Positions 33,842 through 43,007 of a DNA stretch of 64,000 nucleotides are shown in pieces. The stretch covers positions 372,001 through 436,000 of the forward strand of contig JAUQPB010000001.1 in assembly GCA_030550585.1 (NCBI GenBank), given 5' to 3'. Made by a program: the position numbers and the translations under genes. The notes beneath the pieces were generated by a model. It did no database searches. It saw only the letters and a list, made by a program, of their open reading frames with translations, and was not told the origin of the DNA. Each line of letters starts with the position of its first letter. Position 1 is the first letter of the stretch. This DNA comes from Thermoproteota archaeon. GTDB taxonomy: Archaea; Thermoproteota; Thermoprotei_A; Sulfolobales; Ignisphaeraceae.

Positions 33842-35482
33842 CTAATCAGATAACAAACCAATTTTTACTAAAACAGGTTCTGGAAGCTCAGGTACTAAAA
33901 CAAGTGCTTCACCAGGTCGTAGCGAAGGAATTATCTTTTTGTATTCTTTTTTTAGAATAGATAAGCCCAACAAAACCTTTATATCCATTGAAGATTTCAT
34001 TGTGTGAATTATCCTTGTGTTTGTATTTCTTAACACAACCGATGATAATAGTGATGGCGACTGTGTAACAACGACAAATCCCATTCCCCATTTCCTAACC
34101 TCTGCAACGAGATTCGATATAGGATTATCTTTTGTAAACACATTATGAGCTTCATCGACTATTATTAACAATGGTTTTTCAATTTCATTGTATTGAGCTT
34201 TTAGCGATGCTGTTTTTATCGATATAGATGCTAAAATTCTCTTTACCCTAGTATTAGGTATTTGCGATAAATCGAATATCGTTATTTTACCTTTTTCGAC
34301 ACCTATCTCCTTTAGGTTCCTCCACTTTATATTCAAATAGTCACTTGATAAAACCTTCAGTTTCCTAATTAAAGCTTCTCTAGATTCGGCAACCCATCTA
34401 GCTGAAATTGAAGTGTTTTGTATAATATCTATTAGCAAATCAATATCATATATATCCATTGATTTTCTATTCAATAGAGTCTTCATAGCCTCTTCCAGTA
34501 TGTGAACTTGTGGTGGTGTTAATTCAAGAGCGTTTTCAAGTATTTCTATAAATGCTAGGGGCTCGTATTCCACAATGCTTCTCAAGTTAAGAAAAGTAGG
34601 TATTGATCCTCCAACCGGATTAGAATATTCAACACCAGCAAAATTATTTAGTAGTGAGAGGTATTCGCCATGCCAATCAATAACAAAGACTAGATAGCCG
34701 TTCTTAGCAGCTTCACGAGCAATAATTGATGCCGTTGTTGATTTTCCACTTCCAGTTGCCCCAACAATTATTATATGTTTTGCTATATGATCTGCTTTCA
34801 ATTTTGCTACTATATTTGTTGAATAGACCAAACCAAGATTTATTATACCATCTTCAAATATCTTTGACAGGTATTCATATTTGCTAGGCTCTACACTAGG
34901 GTAACCCCATTCAAAAGATAGTGGATGTTCAAGTGGAAGATCGTTTTCCATGTTATTTGAGTTAAATTTCTTTTGGAAGGTGTTTAATAACCATTTGAAT
35001 GGATTTTCATGCAAATGCCTATCTATACATTCTTTCAAAATCTTTATTGCATTACCAGAATTCTCAATACCACAATATATACTGTTGTTAGACACATTTT
35101 CGACTATGGAGCACATTACCTCAGCTTCTCTGCTAACATCCTCTTTTTCACTAGATAATATCAGTACATGTGTAGATACCCTAGCCGAATCCAAACAGCT
35201 TAACAATATATATCGCTTACCATGCTCTATAACTCTATTAACCAGCGATTCCAGCAATTTGATTCCAGTGCTTTTTATATGCCCCTGCTCAACAACCTCG
35301 TCACTCCTGTTAACAAATTTTAATGTTACAACAAGACCATAGATATTTGTATTAGGATAGAGTCCTATGCGCAGTACCTCCTTATCATATTTTTCAAAGT
35401 AAATAACAAGATTTTTACGATTCAGTTCCACATCCAATAAAGCCCCCAAATTATATAGACACAAAAATAAGGTGTTTTTCAA
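33842..35482 (-). CDS. HerA/FtsK-like ATPase (DUF87 family)
   Basis: 546 residues. The N-terminal ~170 are unassigned and include a region that may replace the HAS-barrel of HerA. The ATPase core has Walker A HIIIVGATGSGKSTTASII, a VIDWHGEY stretch typical of HerA, Walker B LLIIVDEAHNVFTKD, and VTQSPSLLSSVVLRNTN near the sensor/Arg-finger area. HerA drives DNA end resection with NurA, but no nurA is adjacent. It converges on the thermosome gene with a one-base gap. Confidence 0.8.
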   Translation of the reverse strand: MKNTLFLCLYNLGALLDVELNRKNLVIYFEKYDKEVLRIGLYPNTNIYGLVVTLKFVNRSDEVVEQGHIKSTGIKLLESLVNRVIEHGKRYILLSCLDSARVSTHVLILSSEKEDVSREAEVMCSIVENVSNNSIYCGIENSGNAIKILKECIDRHLHENPFKWLLNTFQKKFNSNNMENDLPLEHPLSFEWGYPSVEPSKYEYLSKIFEDGIINLGLVYSTNIVAKLKADHIAKHIIIVGATGSGKSTTASIIAREAAKNGYLVFVIDWHGEYLSLLNNFAGVEYSNPVGGSIPTFLNLRSIVEYEPLAFIEILENALELTPPQVHILEEAMKTLLNRKSMDIYDIDLLIDIIQNTSISARWVAESREALIRKLKVLSSDYLNIKWRNLKEIGVEKGKITIFDLSQIPNTRVKRILASISIKTASLKAQYNEIEKPLLIIVDEAHNVFTKDNPISNLVAEVRKWGMGFVVVTQSPSLLSSVVLRNTNTRIIHTMKSSMDIKVLLGLSILKKEYKKIIPSLRPGEALVLVPELPEPVLVKIGLLSD

Positions 35483-35661
35483 GAATGTCTTTCATCTATT
35501 GCTTATAGATCTCGCTAAATCTGTAACCCAAGCCACATGCTTCGCTTTAGGAAAAACTGTGTATAATTCATGTGGCTATGGTTCTTGTCAGATTTTGGCA
35601 AGCATATAGAAGTTTATTGGTTTCAGTTTGCTAATATTGTTCCCAACTTCAATTTATGAAT
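35483..35661. other. Spacer upstream of the HerA-like gene
   Basis: No gene or RNA element recognised. Confidence 0.4.
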
Positions 35662-36021
35662 CTAATGAGATATCTTTATATAGACTTTGTCCATAACATT
35701 GAAGCTTTTTGCCACCTCTTCATCAGAGGTTGTGAGCAATACTAAAAACCCCCAGAGACTGATGTATATGACTATATTCTCGTTTTCACTTCTCTTCGCA
35801 ACTACGTAGCCATGGGCAACAAAGTCTTTGCCTTCATTGTATTGCGGAAGGTTCTTTGAGATAACAAAAGTAACTTTTTCGCTAGGCTTGAACAGATTTA
35901 ATTTTCTGTGCATATCCATTTTGATTTTAATATTGTTGTTGCACAGCATTTCCATTATTTTAATCTCTGGTATACGAGAATCCGTAATACTTTCTATGTT
36001 ACATGTTAATGTTAAGCTCAT
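35662..36021 (-). CDS. rpoG: RNA polymerase subunit Rpb8 (RpoG), archaeal
   Basis: 119 residues. RIPEIKIMEML, KVTFVISKNLPQYNEGKDFV, AHGYVVAKRSENENIVIYIS, LWGFLVLL and the C-terminal FNVMDKVYIKIS follow the pattern of crenarchaeal Rpb8, an OB-fold subunit present in Thermoproteota but absent from Euryarchaeota. This supports the lineage call. It is divergently placed to the Lsm gene. Confidence 0.85.
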   Translation of the reverse strand: MSLTLTCNIESITDSRIPEIKIMEMLCNNNIKIKMDMHRKLNLFKPSEKVTFVISKNLPQYNEGKDFVAHGYVVAKRSENENIVIYISLWGFLVLLTTSDEEVAKSFNVMDKVYIKISH

Positions 36022-36192
36022 AAGGCATTACCTATCAAATCACTATAATAAGTTACTTATTAATAAGCCTGAGCTTATATTTTGTAATTAAAAGCTGATG
36101 TTTCTTTAAGAGAATTTCTTTTAGACTGCAAATATTAAAGCTTTTATTTTCATATTTTTAATATAATGCACATAGACCGGTGGTGATATTTA

Positions 36193-36627
36193 TTGAGTTA
36201 CGGTAGTAGAAGCATTATCGGAGAGCTCTCTAAGGCCATAGATAAAAAGATAATAGTCAGACTTGTTGATGGAAAGACCTATATGGGCAAACTTATTTCA
36301 TTCGACCAGAGCTCTCTTCACATTGTATTAGGCAATGCTGAAAGTAGCGATGGTGGAAAATATTATAGAGTTATAGTCAATGGATCGAGAATTTCAGAGA
36401 TTATTATTCAAGAGCAGCCCATGTTTAGCGCTGAAGAGTTTGCCTCAATAATTATCTCGCGCCTTGGGTTACGACCAGATGTTGTAAAGGTTTTATCGGA
36501 TACAAATTCTATTATAATTTATGATAGAATAAAGGTTAGCGAGACAGGTGTTGAGGGTTCTGGCAGTCTAGCACAAAAAATCTATGAAATCTATAACGAA
36601 TATATAGAGAGTAAAAAGAAGGGTTGA
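36193..36627 (+). CDS. Lsm/Sm-like archaeal protein with C-terminal extension (SmAP3-like)
   Basis: 144 residues from TTG 36193. Sm1 is KKIIVRLVDGKTYMGKLISF with DQSSLHIVLGNAE, Sm2 is YRVIVNGSRISEI. A second alpha/beta domain (MFSAEEFASIIISRLGLRPD) follows, as in SmAP3. It likely forms a ring that binds U-rich RNA. The neighbouring tgtA and PUA genes put it in a tRNA-maturation context. Confidence 0.85.
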   Translation: MSYGSRSIIGELSKAIDKKIIVRLVDGKTYMGKLISFDQSSLHIVLGNAESSDGGKYYRVIVNGSRISEIIIQEQPMFSAEEFASIIISRLGLRPDVVKVLSDTNSIIIYDRIKVSETGVEGSGSLAQKIYEIYNEYIESKKKG

Positions 36628-36679
36628 ACAAAATTGTTTTGAGATTAGAGATCAAGATCTTGCTGGAAGAATAGGAAGA

Positions 36680-38209
36680 TTGAAGACCAGATCCGGAGTT
36701 ATTGAGACTCCCTATCTCTTTCCGGTAGTTGATCCCTCTCTTCAGGAACAATATGTTAAACCATCTGAGCTAATGGAAATAGGATTTCGTGGCATAATTA
36801 CAAATGCTTATCTGCTGAAAAAAGTTTCTCCTTCACCGATAGACGTTCACAAGCACTTGAATTTCAATGGCGTTGTAATGACTGATTCAGGAGCCTATCA
36901 AATTCTCAAATATGGTGGTATTGAGGTTAGCAACAGAGAGATTATTGAGTATCAATGTGCTATTAAAAGCGATATAGGAGTGATTCTCGATATACCAACC
37001 GGATTTGATGCAAGCAGAGATGAAGCTTTTAGTAGCGCAGACGAGACTTTGAAGAGAGCTCAAGAAGCTGTTAACATTATTTCTGACCCCCTATGCAGAG
37101 AAACTTTATGGACATTACCAGTTCAAGGTGGTATACACCTAGACATACTTCGTGATTATGCTAAAAAGTCTGTAGATATTTTCTACGATGGATTCAGCAT
37201 ATTTGCTTTAGGTAGTCCAACAACACTATTGGAACAGTACATGTTTGATAAAGTAGCAGAAATGATATACACTGTTAGGTCTGAGATACCATTTGCCGCT
37301 CCACTTCATTTGTTTGGTGCCGGACACCCATTAATAATACCCTTTGCCGTTGCCCTTGGTGTAGATCTATTCGATTCTGCAAGTTACATACTCTACGCTA
37401 AAGATGATAGGTATATCACACGCAGAGGAACATATAAACTGAAAAACCTAGACTATAGTACCTGTCAATGCCCAGTATGTTCAAAATATTCACCAAAAGA
37501 GCTATTGGAACTTCCAAAAAAGGAAAGAGTAAGACTTCTGTCTCTACATAATTTATATGTAATTAGGGAAGAAATTAATGAAGTAAAGCAAGCCATTAAA
37601 GAGAATAGACTGTGGGAATACCTCGAATACAAGGCAAACAGCCATCCAGCAGCTAAGAGAATTTTTATGACAATGCTAAAATATTTAGAATATCTCTATA
37701 AGCATTCCCCCCAGTCAAAACCCAACACCCGTGCTGTATTCATCTTATCTGAATACTCCATCTATAACCCAAAGATATTGAGTTCAAGGAGACGATCTAT
37801 TCAGATAAGAAACAGAGGCGGGGAAAATACCTTGGCTTTTCTGCCATATTCTCTTGCAGAAAACAATAGAATAGAAAAGCTTGTAGCCCACTTTTCAAAG
37901 GAATTAAACATTAATCTCCAAACTCTAAAGCTATATCTATACTATCCAATTATAGGGGTTATTCCTGCGGAGCTACATTCTGTATATCCATATTCGCATT
38001 TTGAGTTAGGATTCAGTCCAACAGATAACGCTATTTCTGATCTTGCATATCTAATCTTTGAGATCTTTTTGAAATCAGATAATGTAAATGGGGTATGGAT
38101 AGTCACATGTAAAGAGGATTGGCAAGAAAAATTATATGGGAAGATAGCTAAAATTGCTGAAAATTCTGATATAGGGAGTAAAGTTAAGAAAATTGAATTT
38201 GCCTGCTAA
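36680..38209 (+). CDS. tgtA: Archaeosine tRNA-guanine transglycosylase, catalytic part; true N-terminus lies upstream
   Basis: ArcTGT inserts preQ0 at G15 of tRNA. Visible: VVMTDSGAYQILKYGG with the nucleophilic Asp, FSIFALGSPTTLL, and the zinc site CQCPVCSK. The conserved head FEIRDQDLAGRIGRLK lies upstream of the first usable start (TTG 36680) and is in frame back to about 36638. TTG 36634 would begin MFEIRD if the T4 run at 36637-36640 had three T. At about 520 residues the protein lacks the PUA domain found in full-length ArcTGT; a separate PUA gene is at 38930. Confidence 0.92.
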   Translation: MKTRSGVIETPYLFPVVDPSLQEQYVKPSELMEIGFRGIITNAYLLKKVSPSPIDVHKHLNFNGVVMTDSGAYQILKYGGIEVSNREIIEYQCAIKSDIGVILDIPTGFDASRDEAFSSADETLKRAQEAVNIISDPLCRETLWTLPVQGGIHLDILRDYAKKSVDIFYDGFSIFALGSPTTLLEQYMFDKVAEMIYTVRSEIPFAAPLHLFGAGHPLIIPFAVALGVDLFDSASYILYAKDDRYITRRGTYKLKNLDYSTCQCPVCSKYSPKELLELPKKERVRLLSLHNLYVIREEINEVKQAIKENRLWEYLEYKANSHPAAKRIFMTMLKYLEYLYKHSPQSKPNTRAVFILSEYSIYNPKILSSRRRSIQIRNRGGENTLAFLPYSLAENNRIEKLVAHFSKELNINLQTLKLYLYYPIIGVIPAELHSVYPYSHFELGFSPTDNAISDLAYLIFEIFLKSDNVNGVWIVTCKEDWQEKLYGKIAKIAENSDIGSKVKKIEFAC

Positions 38210-38214
38210 CAATT

Positions 38215-38946
38215 CTATGTATGCATAACACTTTCTCTTTTTTCCATTCCCGACAAAATCTCTTGCACGCTTTTCTCCAGCTCCTCAATTTTTTCGGCAT
38301 ACTTTATAAGTTCTTGGACATCAACTGAGAGACCCAACAAAGAGTTCAAGACTCTAACAGCTACAGCTGCAGCTCTATGATCAACGCTTTCAGGCTCTGT
38401 GTAGGGAAATATTGCAATAGCTGGTATATTTCTATTTTCTAACATGAGTAATAGGGATGCTATTGGACCTACTATATATGCTCCTTTTACAAAATATGGT
38501 TTATCCAATACCACATTACTCGCCTTTGTCTTTAGCCACCTGAATTCCTCGTCTCCCTCGCGAAAACGTATATCTAAACCCCCTATGAGATACGTTTCGC
38601 TTATTCTTAGCTTTTCTATTAGTGTTTTAAACGCGTTGACAAATGATGTTAAATGTCTTCTATCTGGGTTTACCCTATTAAGCAGTACGACAACACCCAA
38701 ATTTCCGGCATCTTTGAAGAAAATTTCGTGAGGCATGCTTAGACCATATTCTTCCACAGATGTAAAATCTGGTGTATATGGAGGCTCTATGTAGCCGATT
38801 AAACTCATCCCCAATTTTGATACTAAATACCTTGTTGTTAAATACCCAACTGCGCCAAACCCTTGGAAACCTGTAACTAGTGCCATCCTACCCTTTATTA
38901 TAGTAGTTGCGTCTACAAGTATGTTTAATTCATATCCTCTTCTCAT
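38215..38946 (-). CDS. PAC2-family protein (proteasome assembly chaperone-like)
   Basis: About 243 residues from ATG 38946, behind AAGGTG. VTGFQGFGAVGYLTTRYLVS is the PAC2 N-terminal motif, followed by IGYIEPPYTPDFTS and TYLIGGLDIRF. The C-terminal helix is charged. Archaeal PAC2 proteins are thought to assist proteasome assembly, and the proteasome regulator PAN lies two genes upstream on the same strand. It overlaps the PUA gene by 17 bases. Confidence 0.85.
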   Translation of the reverse strand: MRRGYELNILVDATTIIKGRMALVTGFQGFGAVGYLTTRYLVSKLGMSLIGYIEPPYTPDFTSVEEYGLSMPHEIFFKDAGNLGVVVLLNRVNPDRRHLTSFVNAFKTLIEKLRISETYLIGGLDIRFREGDEEFRWLKTKASNVVLDKPYFVKGAYIVGPIASLLLMLENRNIPAIAIFPYTEPESVDHRAAAVAVRVLNSLLGLSVDVQELIKYAEKIEELEKSVQEILSGMEKRESVMHT

Positions 38947-39469
38947 TTTCACCTTTTCCCACCTTCTCACGTACTTGTACTGCAGGCCCTCTCAAACTGG
39001 TTATCATCGCCTCGTAACTAATTATAGCTCTTCCTACCCCAATCAAATTATCTTCTTCGTCTACTATCAAAATTTCGTCAAAAGGTTTTATGTTTTCATC
39101 ACCGTATATAATATGCTTAGAAAAAACAGTATGGGATTCGAGAACATCTGGCACAATTTCGTTGACGACAACAACGCGGTGTTTGGGAAATGGCAGTGAT
39201 TTATGTAATAGAATTGCTAGGGGAATGTGAGGAATCAACCTAAAGTCAGATGCTCTAATAGATGCAAATAACTCATCTCTATATAGTATGGATCTTAATC
39301 TACCTGTTCTCCTGGAATGACAAAAAGTTAGCTCATTATGATCTATATCTTCAATAGCTTTTCTTGCTGCATCTCCATAAAAATATGTTGTTAGGTATAT
39401 CAATAAATTAACTTCGTTTTTTTCAGGCTTTTTACAATATTGAGACACACTAGACATTGCCTGCCACAT
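38930..39469 (-). CDS. Stand-alone PUA-domain protein, C-terminal half of a split archaeosine TGT (TgtA2-like)
   Basis: 179 residues. FCHSRRTGRLRSILYRDELF and LLHKSLPFPKHRVVVVNEIV, then FDEILIVDEEDNLIGVGRAI, reproduce the C2-PUA end of archaeal TGT, where it grips the tRNA acceptor stem. The catalytic TgtA at 36.7 kb stops before this domain. The two halves are on opposite strands about 700 bases apart, so they are separately transcribed and would have to meet as proteins. Confidence 0.82.
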   Translation of the reverse strand: MWQAMSSVSQYCKKPEKNEVNLLIYLTTYFYGDAARKAIEDIDHNELTFCHSRRTGRLRSILYRDELFASIRASDFRLIPHIPLAILLHKSLPFPKHRVVVVNEIVPDVLESHTVFSKHIIYGDENIKPFDEILIVDEEDNLIGVGRAIISYEAMITSLRGPAVQVREKVGKGENEKRI

Positions 39470-39486
39470 TAGGAGAGCTTATTCTT

Positions 39487-40689
39487 TCACAAGTGATACT
39501 CTGTTATATCACTATTTCTCAACGACTGCGCTGTTAATTGAGAAGAGGTGGCATACGGTCTAAACCTTTTCTTTAAAATCTTGTCTATTGCATAGAGAAA
39601 GTCCTTCTTCTCTACAACAACTCTGCCCTCTCTTATAGCGTGAAGAGCTGCTTCAGTACATATAGCTTTTATTTCGGCTCCTGTAGCCCCCTCTGAAATC
39701 TTGGCCAATTCAACTAAGTCGACATCTATAGCTAACGGCATTTTTCTTGTATGAATCTTGAATATTTCGTAACGGCCTTTGAGATCTGGTAACGGTATCT
39801 CAATTATTTTATCAAATCTTCCGGGCCGCAAAATCGCTGGGTCTAATATATCTATTCTATTCGTTGTTGCAATAATCTTGACATTGTCTAGAGGGTCAAA
39901 TCCGTCGATCTCTGCTAATAGTTGAGTTAAAGTTCTATGTATCTCTCGCTCACCGCTCGTTCCAACATCAAGTCTTCTAGCTGCTATAGCATCAATTTCG
40001 TCTATTAGTATTATTGCTGGTGCTTTCCTCCTCGCCAATGCGAAGATTTCTTTAACAAGCCTAGCACCTTCACCAATGAATTTTTGAGCGAGTTCAGAGG
40101 CTATGATACGAATAAATGTTGCATTGCTCTCATGGGCAACTGCCTTTGCTAGCAAGGTTTTTCCACAGCCAGGAGGTCCATAAAGTAAAACACCTTTTGG
40201 AGGTTCAATACCCATTGCCTTAAATATCAAGGGATTCTTTAAAGGAAGTTCTACGACCTCCCTCAGTTCCGCGACCTGCTCTTCCAAACCCCCAACATCG
40301 GCGTATGTGACATTGGGCCTTTCAATAATTTCAAACACCCTTACACTAGGATCCTCAACCTTTGGTAGGACCTCCACAATGGCTGAGCCTCTTTGATTCA
40401 ATGCCACAGAAGCGCCAGGCCTTAATTTGGATCTATCAACAGACTCTAGAATATTCACTATTAGGATGGGGCCTGAAGAACTTCTCACAATAGCTCTCCC
40501 ATCTGGTAGAACATCTATTAATGTGGCCTCTACAAGTGGTGGTGCTGTAAGCTTCTCTAGCTGAGACTTGTAATACTCTATTTCCTCTCTGTATTTTAGC
40601 AATAACTCTCTTAGAGTTGAAGGATCCGACAAATCTATATTTAATTCAGCATCGTCCTTAGGTTTGTCAATAATGTTTTCATATTCCAT
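39487..40689 (-). CDS. pan: Proteasome-activating nucleotidase PAN (AAA ATPase)
   Basis: 400 residues: N-terminal coiled coil ([20 protein letters not shown]), OB domain ([20 protein letters not shown]), then AAA core with Walker [16 protein letters not shown], Walker [35 protein letters not shown] and the arginine fingers. It unfolds proteins and opens the 20S gate. The last three residues are YHL, not the usual hydrophobic-Tyr-X, so docking onto the 20S alpha ring may differ. Upstream it faces the MBF1 gene across a shared promoter region. Confidence 0.95.
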   Translation of the reverse strand: MEYENIIDKPKDDAELNIDLSDPSTLRELLLKYREEIEYYKSQLEKLTAPPLVEATLIDVLPDGRAIVRSSSGPILIVNILESVDRSKLRPGASVALNQRGSAIVEVLPKVEDPSVRVFEIIERPNVTYADVGGLEEQVAELREVVELPLKNPLIFKAMGIEPPKGVLLYGPPGCGKTLLAKAVAHESNATFIRIIASELAQKFIGEGARLVKEIFALARRKAPAIILIDEIDAIAARRLDVGTSGEREIHRTLTQLLAEIDGFDPLDNVKIIATTNRIDILDPAILRPGRFDKIIEIPLPDLKGRYEIFKIHTRKMPLAIDVDLVELAKISEGATGAEIKAICTEAALHAIREGRVVVEKKDFLYAIDKILKKRFRPYATSSQLTAQSLRNSDITEYHL

Positions 40690-40788
40690 TAACTATTTCG
40701 CCTCTACAGCATCTGCTAAACTATTAATTAAGCTGATCTAAAGCTAAAAACATTTTTCCCAATAGTTTATATAGAAGGTGAGTCTAGA

Positions 40789-41331
40789 CTGAAAGATCAG
40801 AAGATAGTTTATTGCGAGCTATGTGGAAATCCGATAATTGATGGAAAGGCTCACAAAGTTTTGATAGACAATGCAATTCTTACTGTATGCGATAATTGCT
40901 TTAATAAGCTAAGTAAGAAAAAAGCGGATCAAACATCAGTTAAAGAATCTAGTACACCTGCTTCTCAAATTAGAGGTGTAGCACAACCAAAAAGTTCACA
41001 AGACTCTAAAGCTTTGAAAGAGTCTAAGAAGAGAACTACAATTGCATACGAACGCTACGAACTTGTTGAAGACTATGCCGAGAGAATTAGAAGAGCCCGC
41101 GAATCATTAGGATGGAGCCAAAGCGTTCTAGCTGTCAAGGCAAAGGTTGGTGAGAATATCATTAAAAGGATAGAAAGTGGAAAACTTAGGCCATCATTCG
41201 ACTTAGCAAAAAGACTTGAGGAAATTTTAAACATAAGACTCCTTGTGCCGGTTGTTGAAGAGGAAATCAAGGAAAGCAAAAGTGTATCGAAGGAGGTTAC
41301 ACTAGGGGAAATTGTAAATATAAGAGAATGA
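40789..41331 (+). CDS. mbf1: MBF1-like transcription coactivator, zinc ribbon plus helix-turn-helix, probable CTG start
   Basis: The zinc-ribbon head KIVYCELCGNPII with VCDNCFNKL begins upstream of any ATG/GTG/TTG. CTG 40789 follows GGTGAG by six bases and opens the frame, giving 180 residues. The C-terminal HTH (YAERIRRARESLGWSQSVLA, VGENIIKRIESGKLRPS) is the MBF1 domain. A TATA box at 40766-40773 precedes it. Archaeal MBF1 is linked to translation and small-subunit ribosomes. Confidence 0.85.
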   Translation: MKDQKIVYCELCGNPIIDGKAHKVLIDNAILTVCDNCFNKLSKKKADQTSVKESSTPASQIRGVAQPKSSQDSKALKESKKRTTIAYERYELVEDYAERIRRARESLGWSQSVLAVKAKVGENIIKRIESGKLRPSFDLAKRLEEILNIRLLVPVVEEEIKESKSVSKEVTLGEIVNIRE

Positions 41332-41340
41332 TTATGGGGA

Positions 41341-42492
41341 TTGATAATTAAATCAACAAGAGAGACTGTTATTTTAATCATTAAAAAAGATGATGTGCAA
41401 TATCTAGATGAAATTACAGCTGTTGTTAGAGAAGCCGGTTTCGAGCCGAGAAACATTGTCAAAATTTCAAAAACTGATACAAGTTGTTATCTTCCATACG
41501 GCAAAATAATGAAGTTAAAATATGAAATAGAGAACAGTAATGTGAAGAGAATATGTGTTTATGATCATCTAAAACCTAGGCAGATAACTTGTTTAATGAG
41601 AGAATTAAATGTTGATGTAGTAGATCAGGTTATGTTATTGCTTAGAATATTTCAAATGCATGCAGGTTCAAAAGAGGCGTTACTTCAAATTGAAATGGCT
41701 AGACTGAATCATGAACTGCCATTAATTAGGGAGTGGATACGAAGAAGCAAAATGGGTGAGTTACCCGGTTTCTTAGGAGGAGGTAGATATGCTATAGACA
41801 TTCAATATGAACACGTAAAAAGGAGATTGGCTAAAATAAGAAAAGAACTAGCTGAGTTAAGAAATAAGAAAAGAAGTGAAAGGGAAAGAAGAAGACGTTC
41901 AGGATGGATACACATAGCCTTGATTGGCTACACCAATGCCGGTAAAACATCTCTCTTCAACGCTTTAACCAATTTAAATAAACCTACAGGAGATGAATTG
42001 TTTACAACATTAACGCCAAAAACGTATGCACTAAATATTTGTGGTGATGAAGTTGGAAAAATAGTTCTTGTAGATACAATTGGATTTATAAAAAAACTGC
42101 CTATGGAAATTGTCGAAGCTTTTAAAGTTGTTCTCGAAGAAATAAAGGCTGCTGACATTCTGCTATTTGTTATAGATGCTAGCAAAGATCTTCATCTAAT
42201 GTATAATGAGATTGGCACCGCCCTTGACATTCTTCAAAACATAGGTTTTGAAGGAAAACCAATTATTGTTGCACTAAATAAGATCGACCTGTTAAACCCA
42301 AACCCTGAAAGCAAGAGAAATATTGATGATATAGCTAAGTCTGTGACTGAGTATCTTCATAGCAAAAATGTGAATGCCGCAAGAATAGTACCTATATCAG
42401 CCTTAAAGAATATAAATATTGACATGCTAAAGGAGTCTATATGTCAAGTTGTACATCAGCTGAAACCCTTGAAAAACACGTGTATGTACTAA
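41341..42492 (+). CDS. hflX: HflX-like ribosome-associated GTPase
   Basis: 383 residues from TTG 41341. The N-terminal HflX domain ends in GELPGFLGGGRYAIDIQYEH and a coiled coil. G1 is IGYTNAGKTSLFNAL, G2 FTTLTPKTY, G3 VDTIGFIKKLP, G4 ALNKIDLL. HflX splits stalled or heat-damaged 70S ribosomes. Its end overlaps trm56 by 52 bases. Confidence 0.93.
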   Translation: MIIKSTRETVILIIKKDDVQYLDEITAVVREAGFEPRNIVKISKTDTSCYLPYGKIMKLKYEIENSNVKRICVYDHLKPRQITCLMRELNVDVVDQVMLLLRIFQMHAGSKEALLQIEMARLNHELPLIREWIRRSKMGELPGFLGGGRYAIDIQYEHVKRRLAKIRKELAELRNKKRSERERRRRSGWIHIALIGYTNAGKTSLFNALTNLNKPTGDELFTTLTPKTYALNICGDEVGKIVLVDTIGFIKKLPMEIVEAFKVVLEEIKAADILLFVIDASKDLHLMYNEIGTALDILQNIGFEGKPIIVALNKIDLLNPNPESKRNIDDIAKSVTEYLHSKNVNAARIVPISALKNINIDMLKESICQVVHQLKPLKNTCMY

Positions 42493-43007
42493 GACTTGGC
42501 CATAGACCACATAGAGACCGTAGAATTACGACACATGTTGCACTTGTAGCTAGAGCCTTTGGTGCTAGAGGTTTATATCTTGCTGATGTTACAGACGAAA
42601 ATGTTAAGCAATCTATCGCCAAGGTTGTTAGTCGATGGGGCGGATCCTACTTTAAGGTTGTAGACGGTGTCAGCCCATTTGAGATCATAAGACAGTTCAA
42701 GAAGGAGAAATCATGTGTTGTACACTTGACTATGTATGGACTTCCTGTGGACAGCGTGATTAGAGATATTGTGGAAAAATGTGAAGAGATTTTGGTAATA
42801 GTTGGTGCCGAGAAAGTGGATAGGGTATTTTATGATTTGGCTGATTATAATGTTGCTATAGGTAATCAGCCCCATTCTGAAGTTTCTGCTTTGGCAATAT
42901 TTCTAGACAGACTGTGGCAAGGACGCGAAATGAGCTTATGTTTCCCCGACGCAAAATACTATATTGTGCCCAGTGCGAGAGGTAAGGTGGTGAAACCCTT
43001 TGAATGA
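42441..43007 (+). CDS. trm56: tRNA (cytidine-56-2'-O)-methyltransferase Trm56
   Basis: 188 residues. HVYVLRLGHRPHRDRRITTH is the SPOUT N-terminus, and VIVGAEKVDRVFYDLADYNV and AIGNQPHSEVSALAIFLDRL form the knotted SAM site. It methylates C56 in the T-loop of archaeal tRNAs. It starts inside hflX at ATG 42441 and overlaps tfe by 8 bases. Confidence 0.95.
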   Translation: MSSCTSAETLEKHVYVLRLGHRPHRDRRITTHVALVARAFGARGLYLADVTDENVKQSIAKVVSRWGGSYFKVVDGVSPFEIIRQFKKEKSCVVHLTMYGLPVDSVIRDIVEKCEEILVIVGAEKVDRVFYDLADYNVAIGNQPHSEVSALAIFLDRLWQGREMSLCFPDAKYYIVPSARGKVVKPFE

